A stretch of 64,000 bases of DNA, taken from positions 766,810 through 830,809 of the forward strand of contig NW_019091386.1 of the NCBI RefSeq assembly GCF_001949145.1, in the 5' to 3' direction. Below, piece after piece: positions 12,601 to 22,300 of the stretch. This DNA comes from Acanthaster planci. Its lineage: Eukaryota; Echinodermata; Asteroidea; Valvatida; Acanthasteridae. Position numbers and translations under genes: made by a program. The notes beneath the pieces were generated by a model. The model was given only the letters and a program-made list of their open reading frames with translations, was not told where the DNA came from and searched no databases. Position 1 is the first letter of the stretch. Each line of letters opens with the position of its first letter.

Positions 12601-13967
12601 GTATCCGCTAGTAGTCTGATACCTATAAAGTCGAGATACGACCTGAAAAATTCCGTAGGGAGATGTGAGAAGCGACAGTTATATTAAGGGTGTAGTCCAC
12701 TAATTCAATCCCAAATAAAAACAGTGTAAACTCGGCATTTTTTAGGAGCCATTAACGTGCGTACCAACATCCCTAAGGTATTTGAAACACATGTTAAATT
12801 ATTGTATGGTCCCTAATCTTTAAGTTTCTTTTTAATTTTCTGTTGGTTAAGTGACTATATTCTTAGTTATTCCCACAAAACAAATTACCCCCGAAAAGTG
12901 ATTTTTCCGAAGTCTGCTTGCATCCATTTTTCAAGTGACAACCCTCAACTTTATCGGGCACTTAGGACCATTTTCAACCGTAATTTGTAGCCATTCTGCT
13001 CCCAGATAAAAGCCCAAATACCCAAGGAGTTGATTCTGCCAACGATTTACACAATCTCATCATTTGGGGGCCATACAATCTCCTTTTTCCCCCCAAAAGA
13101 TACCGCGGGGCCACTTTAAATGCTGAGCTGGCCAGACATTCTTACTTGAATTAGTGGACTGCATCCTTAGTGCACGCGGATAAACTCTGCCTTGACAAAG
13201 GGTCCGTCACAATGCTGAACTTAAATAGGCTTTGATTCACCGTAAAACCGAAAGGTGTTAGCAAGTGATAAGCGATAGAAGGAAGCACCCTGCGGGTCCT
13301 TGTCGGTAAAAGTATCTCAAGTTTTCATGGGAAAGACTTTACCAAAGAGTTCCGTGGACTTAGGTTTTGGGCCGGGGGGCCGGGGGCGTTGGGCGGTGGC
13401 ATTTAAGGGTTTGCGGTGGTTGTGTGACGCAACGCAGCAGTTCGACGCCATTTTACTCAGCTCCTGAATCATGCGATTCAGCCATTTCGTTGGACTTGCA
13501 TACCAAGATATACAGTACCCTGCGCTCTTATCATGAAAGTCTTAATGTGAGGATTTCACGGTTAACACCAGCTTTATAAGTTGACTCGTCGTTAAAGTTT
13601 TTAGTCCAAGCCTGTGCCGTCGTTGAAAATGCAGTGTGGATCGAAAACACTTCATGACAGGTTTGTCGAGTTATGTCAGTGTGAGAAAACCAAATACAAG
13701 CGTTTTGTTTAAAAAACAAAAGCTTGAAGCGGAACTAGGCTAAAATCACTTTGGCTCACTTACTAGGAGAAAAGGTGAGACCGGATGTTTTCTTTAGGGT
13801 TCGGTTGTCTATAAAAATGAGGGCTAGTGTTCGGACTCGTGAAGCCCGAGTATTTTGGACTCACCCAGGTCGGATCCCGGTGTGCCGAAGCTAACGCCGG
13901 CTGTCAGCGTCAGGCCGACCGATGTCGACACAAGGAGCAGCTGCAGCAGCCCTGAGGCCCGTAACAT
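9639..13967 (-). CDS. Two-SRCR type I transmembrane receptor with acidic cytoplasmic tail
   Basis: Four exons on the minus strand: 13967-13865, 11719-11405, 11055-10702 and 10306-9639. All three introns are phase 1, and every joined codon is open (G+TC, A+AT, G+AC), giving 479 residues. Exon 1 is a signal peptide (MLRASGLLQLLLVSTSVG). Exon 2 is one SRCR domain and exon 3 a second; each shows the six-cysteine group A pattern (VTVC, YTC, PPWC, APC, DVC, LRC; and TLC, AVC, VVC, AVC, EAC, VKC). Exon 4 opens with a transmembrane helix (GIVVASSVLVTGGLLLPLLA, residues about 265-284) followed by about 195 residues rich in Glu and Gly, with YEAV and YF near the end as possible tyrosine signals. SRCR proteins are scavenger or adhesion receptors, often expanded in invertebrate immunity. 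The ligand is unknown. The exon 2 acceptor is AAG rather than CAG. Confidence 0.85.
11720..13864 (-). other. First intron of the SRCR receptor gene
   Basis: This 2.1 kb span lies between the signal-peptide exon (donor GTGAGT) and the first SRCR exon. I see no additional SRCR exon or other open frame with domain character in it, on either strand. Confidence 0.6.
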
Positions 13968-14704
13968 CGTCTTAGCCTGTCGGTGGTGCCTTCGAGTGAC
14001 TTCCCGGAAATGGGTGTCACGCACTTGTAAATAAGTTGCAGTTACTCACAGGGGATGGGAAACACCGAACTCCACCGACAGAAACTAAAATCAGAACTGT
14101 ATTTATCTCGAAGCCTTGCTAACTCTACATATCTTCATACTGGGGTGACTTTACGAGACCCATTGTTTTTATGTGATCTTCTTTTTTAACGCTGAGATCC
14201 GTCGATAGCTATTACGTAATAGAAGCGGTGGCAAACCCACCCCTTAATGTGATCATGCCGTGTTGAATCGATGCAGACCTTTTACCGAGACGTTCAATCA
14301 ATATATCTGTAACAGTGGCTTCACTCAGCTTCCGTAGTCATGCATACGGCATTCTATTGGTCAATCAATTTCAAACTTCACAGTGATTGTTGTTCAAAAA
14401 TAAATACATGTAATTATTGTTACTTCTTTAAACACTTAGCTGGCACACGATCACGCGGAAAATTTGTCGAGCCACCTCTTGATACCAATATGTTACGGTT
14501 TTGCTCCAAATATTTGACCAGCTTAGAAGTACACTACGTTAATGAACTGCAGTCTTTGCAGTGTGAGGAGGTGCACTAAAACTTTCATGTGACGTTCATT
14601 TTTCTCACGAAACGAGTGAAATCGGCGGAACACGTTGATGCATCTTGTTAAAGCAGCATGGTCTTTTTAATGGGGCCATCCAAAAGTGAGACCAGTCTAG
14701 ACAT
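13968..14704. other. Intergenic region between SRCR receptor and class A GPCR
   Basis: Both flanking genes are on the minus strand, so this stretch should carry the SRCR promoter and 5' UTR and the GPCR 3' UTR. I see no coding, no clear TATA box and no repeat of note. Confidence 0.4.
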
Positions 14705-15907
14705 CTAGGCTCTCCTGCATCGTAGCAACATTTTTATGGCTCGCTTGTAATCTTTTTTCATGGAGGCGTAAATGATAGGGTTAATGGTGCTATTGAAAAA
14801 CCCAAGCCATCGGCAAGCTACCAACGGCCAGGGATTCACCAAGGCCTGGCGGATTTCCGGATGCATCGCGTAATACAGGGCGACACAGAATGACGGCGTC
14901 CAGCAGACGATGTAAGACCCGACCACCACGCCGATCACTGCAAAGGACTTCCTCCTTCGCATCGCCATGACGTTGACAATCTGTTGCCAGTTGCCCCGTT
15001 GTACGGATGAGCTTTGCTCCCGACCCGCGTACGCCATCGCCGAAGCAGCGCCGACACCGGTTGGGTTGCGTCGGTGTTCTTGAGACAAGGATGGGCCGGG
15101 AATGTTAGCCAGTGCTGCGTCGGTTGCTACACCCGCGGGCCCCCTGGCGGTAGAGCCCCGAATGCTGCATCCGCGTTGGTCAGGGTGAAATTGGTTTGAC
15201 TCCAGGTTGTCGGCTCGTGCCTCGCGTCGGCTGGGCGTTCTGGCTTGGCCCGGCGCGGGGCCAATTCTGCGCGGGCGGTTGAGTTTCCACGTGATCCGAG
15301 CCGTGCACACGTTCACAACCAAGAGAATGAACGTAGGACCCACAAACAAGCACCCATTCAAGACACCATTTCTTGCGAAGATCGCCCCCGAAGGGGAGCA
15401 GCGGTCGCCCCGATATGCCAAGTCTGACACGAGGAGCGGTAAAGACACACCGACTACTGCCAGCCACATGCAGAGAATGCCGGCCACAACGACGCGAGGT
15501 TTCCGGTACCGCAGGTACCGGACGGGCGCTGCCACCGACAGACAGCGGTCCAAGGAAATCAGGCACAGGCTCAGCCTGCAGGACACGGCTCCGATGGAAA
15601 TGAAAAACGGCCAGAGACGACACAAGACGCTCCCCAGGGTCCATCCTCCCTGTCTCAGTCCATCGTACACGGTCAGAGGCATGACCAACAGGCAGAGGAC
15701 GAGATCCGACGCAGCCAAAGAGGTGACAAGGAAGTTGGGCACCGACCGCAGGAACTTGTATCTTAGCAGGGCGTAGCAGCACAAACCGTTACCCACGGAT
15801 CCCAGCACCGAGAGTGCAGCCACACTCAGGTTGTACCACACAGACTTACCCACTGCCCCGTCCGTTGCTCTGGGCGCTGTTACGTTCACGAAACTTGATG
15901 CATCCAT
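14705..15907 (-). CDS. Orphan rhodopsin-family (class A) G-protein-coupled receptor, single coding exon
   Basis: A 400-residue uninterrupted frame with seven hydrophobic helices. Landmarks in order: N-glycosylation sites NVT and NLS; TM1 GSVGNGL (Asn1.50); TM2 SLAASDLVL (Asp2.50); Cys3.25 in LCRLWPFF; DRC at the end of TM3 in place of DRY; TM4 MWLAVVGVSLP; second-loop Cys in GDRCSP; a third intracellular loop of roughly 90 residues rich in Arg, Pro and Ser; TM6 CWTP; TM7 NSTINPIIY and a short basic tail. The NSxxNPxxY end is aminergic-like, but counting from Cys3.25 places Ile at 3.32, where amine receptors have Asp, so an amine ligand is unlikely. The start is the ATG at 15907. The frame continues upstream without an ATG to a good acceptor (TTTGTACAG, about 15944), which suggests a separate 5' UTR exon. 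Confidence 0.85.
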   Translation of the reverse strand: MDASSFVNVTAPRATDGAVGKSVWYNLSVAALSVLGSVGNGLCCYALLRYKFLRSVPNFLVTSLAASDLVLCLLVMPLTVYDGLRQGGWTLGSVLCRLWPFFISIGAVSCRLSLCLISLDRCLSVAAPVRYLRYRKPRVVVAGILCMWLAVVGVSLPLLVSDLAYRGDRCSPSGAIFARNGVLNGCLFVGPTFILLVVNVCTARITWKLNRPRRIGPAPGQARTPSRREARADNLESNQFHPDQRGCSIRGSTARGPAGVATDAALANIPGPSLSQEHRRNPTGVGAASAMAYAGREQSSSVQRGNWQQIVNVMAMRRRKSFAVIGVVVGSYIVCWTPSFCVALYYAMHPEIRQALVNPWPLVACRWLGFFNSTINPIIYASMKKDYKRAIKMLLRCRRA

Positions 15908-16247
15908 GTTGTAATTTGTGCTCCGTCGCCGATAGTGCTCTTTGCTGTACAAACACGACAAATTAATTAAAAGAGCTGTCTAGCTGTCTGAATCCGCCCC
16001 TCCCCCCTTTCAGAGACGGGATAGCAGAAGAAGCAACTGGACGCGGAGGGCGTTCTACTTTCCGACTTCAACGAATAGGAAATGAAACCACTTGAATGTG
16101 TGTAGGTGTTTCAGTTATGACGTGATGGGTGTGAAAAGTGATCCATTATTATGTCTTAAATATCAGATGTGTATGTTAATGCGTCGCCTTAACTGTGATA
16201 TATGATATCTCGGTCACTTCATCTCCAGCTCGCATATTGTTTTCTCT
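15908..16247 (-). other. Short gap between the two GPCR genes
   Basis: About 340 bases separate the class A start from the class C stop on the same strand. The class A gene's probable 5' UTR acceptor is at about 15944. No other feature is seen. Confidence 0.45.
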
Positions 16248-19200
16248 TTAATTACAGGAGTGAGAAACACTGGGCAGGGCAGTCGAGTCAGAGGACGGCA
16301 GAGGATGAACCTTACTTGTATCCAAGAGGCGCGCGTCCCGATGAAGGGATGCCGCGGGTGCCTGGGAGCAGGGCGTGTTCCAAGCCGCGAGGGCCAGCCC
16401 GCCCTCCTTGACAAAGAGGATGGCGTAGAGCTTGGGCAGGTAAACGCAGACCAGCGTCAGGTAGGCGTTGAGCAGGAGCGCCAGACAGAGAGTGGCCACC
16501 TTCTGCAGGACCGCCACGGCCGTGGTGTAGACGGGCACGGCGGCCAGGCACAGCACCAGCGTGGAGTAGACACTGACCGCGATGAACTTGGACTCGTTGT
16601 AGTTGCTGGGCACCTTGCGGGCCTTGATGGCGTAGTAACAGCAGGCCAGGATCAGCAGCGGGTTGTAAAGTCCGGTGGCGTAGAAGTCTGCACCGAACTG
16701 GCAGTAGATCTCTACCTCATTCACGCTGCCAGTAATCACTCTGGATAGCGTCTGCGGCTTGGTGGGGCTGACGCTCATGGACACTGTGGCTATCAGGCCC
16801 TGAAAGAAGGGAAGAAAGTCTCAGGTCTGAATTGTATCCAGATTGTGTAGTCAGAGTAATTGCACTGTCAGCCACACATTTCCTAGATCGCAGCAAGACA
16901 TATCTCGATGGTGTGGGCATGAGACGGTGTGCTTAAATAACACCGCGCCGTGAACACGTAGCGTCGAAGGGGGGGGGGTTGTCGGTTGTTTGTTGACTAA
17001 ATATGCCATTCATTATGCGCTTACACCTTTAAGCTCCCTCTTCTCCAGTTTCTACCGTGCAGTTTACATGAAATTCACATGCAAATACCTGCCTTAAAGA
17101 CTTCTCTTTTCCCTTACTTTGTCCTTTTCTTCGCCTGCTTTGATCTTTTTTTTTAATGGGACGGGTAAAGCCTTCCATATCGCATCGATGCCTAATGCTA
17201 TTACAGCCAGATCAAGTCTAACTCCCATAGCGGCAGTTCGTCATTCCGTGCAAATTCATTGCCTCTTCGTCTTTCCAGAACTCGAATGTAATAACAGGTT
17301 TGCAAGTTAAATCGCTGTAGGACTAAGTTGAATGGCCGATTCACGTCTGTGGAAATATGCTAAGAACTACTGCTGAAGTCTGATTTATTATTTTTTTTTT
17401 AAATTAAGATGGCTCTCGGGTAAACAGGAATGCTATCGTGGAAATCCTGGCTCGTTTTGCTTCCATCCAACAAGACAATCATAACTGATTGATGGCTGTA
17501 ATCTTGTAGGCGTATTCCCTTGAAGTATTGCGGTGAAGTCATGCCTAGAAATTACAAGGCACAAGCGAGGGTATATGTTATACGTGTTTGCTTGTCGGCG
17601 GCATTTGTTGCTTTGGATCAGGTGTGCAACTGTATTCTAAAAAAAAAAAACCAAAACAGGAAAAGGCGCTTAGGATTTGAATTTATTTCTAAATACTTTT
17701 GTACCCACAGTTTAAAACGTGCTTAACCGCGACATGTTTACTGTTATTTGTTTAGGAATGTATTTAATATGCTGAGCGGATTTCAAACAACATTTAGCAT
17801 TTAAGCCATTCTATGTAACACATTTCAATGAACATGTCATGGGTTAAACGTGTTAAAAGTGGTGCAAAAAGTGTTTAAACCTCTAAACGTTGTTTCTGCT
17901 GACGTCATCGAGTGTTGATCTGGTTATACAGGGTCACCCATGCGTTCCGTTCAGAACGATGGTCTTCACCATAGAGCTGTATTCAGTAATTGTAGACGGT
18001 CGTAATTCAAAATGTAAACAACAGTCTGTTCTTGGCCTCGCGGACAGTCGTGTTGGTATGATGTGGGAAAGTGGAAAAAATCACTCACTTGTTGCCTATA
18101 TCCATGAAAAAGGCAATCAAATTCGTTTGTTTAGAGTCTTTACAAAGGATCCCCATAACGCTTGCGTACTTTGCCAACCGATTTTACAATGCGTTGTATT
18201 GACCTGCCGCTTGAAGTCGTTACGTGCGAGGTTTTGATTACAAGGACGCTCCCATTGCAAGGTTTGCCAAGATCAGAGCAGTACACAGAGAAGCGCCAAC
18301 TTCAGACTTCGGAACCCAAATGACTGTTCATTGTGTGTCCAGTACAGCATAGGCCTACAGCTGTTTTTGTGCTAATTTTCATGTGCGCTGACGCATAATC
18401 CACCATTTTGGTTCCAACAATTGAGACACTCACGCAGAGTGGTCCACCGATATAAGTTTGAGAAACCCAAAGAGGGCGCGCTCCTTTCTACTCGTAGCTT
18501 AGGCCTGCGTCAAACGTCGTGCTTTTGCTGGGTCGAACTCAAATACTTATAGATACTTAGATACTTCAATTAATTCCGGCGGAAGCCCGACATTTGACGC
18601 AAACGCTTAACGACCCTGGCGTGCTACACGACAACTTCTGTCTGTCTGGCGTTGCGTCAAATGTCGTGCCATCGTTGTGTCCAATCAAATGAAATTCACA
18701 CTTCGGCTTCACTTATTTGGAACACGCATGCGTAGCAACATACTTGCGGATGAATATTTCACACAGCCTAAACACATGAGGAGGACTGCAGCGAGTCGCC
18801 ATCTGATTTTGCGGTTGCTGGAAAAATGAAATTAAAAGTGACATTTTAACACCCCCAAAAGTTTTCTCAAATTATGTTTGTGCACGCTTCCAGGATTGTT
18901 GGGAACAAACCTTCATTTTTAATCCACGAAAACTTGCAAATGGGGGAAATTCAATGATGAACTAAAGTTTTTGCCGAAGGAAACAACGGGGCGGAAAGAT
19001 GAAGGCGCGTCCACAAATTTGTAGAACGGAATTTTGAGACTGAACAACGAAATGGCGAAATCGCCGCATTGGATAGTGAAGTTACAGAACCGAGCAGTGA
19101 ATCTGCAAAACCGAGTGGTGCACAGTCGAATCTACTATCAATATTGCCTTGGACAGTTAGAGGATGGTAAAGTTGCTGACTGGACAGGTTGATTGAATGG

Positions 19201-19334
19201 TGAAGTTTCCGAATGTATAATGGCGAAAGTGGCAAATGAAATGGTGAAAATAACTGTAAAGCGCAGTGTTATGATTTACAATGTACATGTATTGCTACCG
19301 AAGATGACAACGGCGTTCCATTAAACCATGGAAT

Positions 19335-19371
<37 letters not shown>

Positions 19372-22300
19372 CCCTGCCATCTTCAATTAAATTCGACTAT
19401 CATTTAATAATTGATACCACTGCTGGCTCTGTCGCGCGTTTGCAGCACTCAAATGAATTACATTCGACGCTCCAGAAGCATGACCTTTGACGCACACCTT
19501 AGAGAAACCTGGTTTTGACGATTTTTACATTCAAGATAATACAATTTTGGTTGCATGCCTTGTTTGCTTTCCAAATTTAACACTTACATCATTTCATCAG
19601 TATTCAATTTCACGTATCCCCTCTAGGCGCATTCCGTCGTTCCTACTTCTTGTTTTTGAAACAACGAATAAAACAGCGCACTCTCCCCTTTTTGGAAACA
19701 TTTATAAAATGCAACCCCCAAACCAGAATGCGTTTGCCATAAATCAGTAGAGTGCATTAAATTTTATAGATGAATTATAAACAGCAATATTTTACTGTAG
19801 CATCCCAACTATATCTCTCTACCCCAGATTTTTGGATAGGAAATCATCAATCAGGTTTATTCATAAATACACTCTGGGTTAATGAGGTCGATCAACATGG
19901 ATAACCACCCACTTTCTACACTGACTAAAAGCCCGTCGTTTGTGATCATTTACTCGCTTTGTCATCCGCAAACGTACACTTGTTTATTCATTGTCAGGCT
20001 CCGCCAACAGTTTCGTGGATACCAGTCACAATTTTTTTTTGTCGTCTATGTGCCGTATTACAGAGACTATGTGATAGGAATTTTTTTGATCCATTGCGCC
20101 TTTGTATTTCAATGAACTGTATTCTCAATTTTTGTTTTGCTGTTTTTGTCTGTTTGGGGGAACCTTTTTGGTTTTATGCAAATAAACTCTGCATATTCAT
20201 GAGCAAAACCGTGATGTCATCTCAGGCACTGAACGTCAATGTTTCATTGATTTGATTGCAAAAAAATATGTTGATTTGTTTTGGCTATATGTTGCTTTTG
20301 TAAATTTCCATTTCTTTGATAATTTACTGTTGAGTAATCTCATGGCCCAGTCGTAAGCAACCTTCTGCAGAAATGATTTCAAAGAGGAAATTTGGGGTTC
20401 AAAATTTTAAACATGAAAACATGTCAACTGGAGAGTGTCTTCCCTGGTTTACAACACAACAGCAGTGCCCTCCTTTGTTTTAGTGTTTTAAAGGTGTACT
20501 TTTTTCAGTACACTTACCTCAAAAAGATTTTCAAACTGTTTCATACACCGTGGCGTAGATCTGTGCTGGAAATTGGAGGAAGGGTGGGGGTGGGGAAAAG
20601 TATATATATACTATATACTGCCATATGCAGTATATAGAGGGCGATCTTCACGATAAAGAAGTACGTCTGTAATATGCGTCACATGCATGCAAAACTATCA
20701 CCAGTGTGGCATATTATGGCTTGTAAAAATTGTTTTCCTTTTTCAGAAATACTTCAGTCGCTAGGAAATCTAAAAATTCTTCACCATTCGCTTATTTATT
20801 TGGCTCATCACAAAACGGGAGGGAGATATTCAATTGTCCATCCCTCCATAAAAGTGAGATGGATATTATATACCCCCGTCCCTCCCCGGGATTTATACCC
20901 AAGTTCAGAAATTTAAGTATGAAGATGCGCAAAAAGTGAGCTAAAAGACAAATTTATGGCATGGACGCTTTAATTACGCAGCCGCGCGACATGCAAGCAG
21001 ACAGACGCAAGATGCCATGGGGCGCGGTCGCTGAAGGCAGTTATCATAACACCGACAATGCAAGGCCAATAATTGGCATGACCGATATATCAGTGTAAAC
21101 CTCGGTCCTCCGAGGGATAAAGGTTTGGTCACAATTAGGGTTAACCATTAGTGAGGAGAATTGAAATGGTAATGCGTACAATCTCGAGCCGTTAATGAAC
21201 TGTCCGCAAATATAGTCACGGAGGGATCGCGGTCAGCGAATCGTTTTTGAACTTTGCACTGCGGCTTGCAAGAAGGGGGGGGTCGAAAAGTGAGCAACAT
21301 TTTTATTGACACGCCCACTTGTTTGTGGGTTCGATTGATGCGAGCCAGCGACTTTGAAGATGTGAATCATGCCCTATCTTGTCCCAGACTAGACGGCTGG
21401 GTGACCTTTCCACGAGCAGATTTAGTGTAGCGGGTGGCCACCATATTTTCCCTTCAGAATAATGCCAGTTCTTTACTAATGAAAAGAGGAATGGAAAAAG
21501 AGGATTGTGTAAGCTAAATGAAATGACACCTATTCCAAACATTGGAAAAATGGAAATTTCGATCCTGGACAAAATTCCCACTGCTGTTGGTTTGAGCCAT
21601 AGACCGAAAATAAACCATAAACCGAAAATTAATAAACCGACATTCGTTGGAAACATAACTGTCGCAGTGGCTGATGAAACTTAAACAGTGACTAAAATAA
21701 CAATGCTGGAGGTGCAGGTGCTAATAATGTTGTTGAATGCGATGATGGTCGTGAAGATAACGACAGTATGGACCTTTATCGTGATGCCGCCATGTTTGTT
21801 TTGGCTCCCTGTAGACCCATTTGCGTCAGTAATACAATTTTGCACATTGACAAAAGGGAACAGCATCCATGTGGTTACTTTGGTTGAAATGGTAGAAAGG
21901 CAAGATGGCGGCCACATGATAGAGGTCTATAGTGTGGTAAAAGTGGGGGTGTCCGACGCAGTAAGGCATGTGCTGACAGTATCGACATAAGCGGGACTCG
22001 AATTGTGAGTTTCCTGCGAGATTGCTTCAATGACGTTCAATGACAATATCTCAGAAACATTGAAACCGGTGAAGAGAAGTTACAGTAGACGGGTTTTGCT
22101 TTACAACAGAGGACTAAAAGTGAACAAAGGGTGTTTTACTGTGCTCGGTAGTCAATCTATTGTCCTCGGTTGTAAGCGCCTGCGGTTATTCTACGGGAGA
22201 GTGTAATATTGTGGAAACAAAGAGAAAGGCCACGCCTTCTCCTCGGTGGCAAAGTACGGAAGCTACGGAATTCAAAGATAACATATCTTGGTAACATGGA

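Noticed and set aside
15180-15782. Long frames on both strands over the class A GPCR (for example 15207-15776 plus and 15180-15782 minus)
   Set aside because: They are shadows of the GC-rich receptor coding sequence in other frames.
15908-15961. Extending the class A GPCR to 15961
   Set aside because: The codon there is TTG, not ATG, and a good splice acceptor lies between it and the ATG at 15907.
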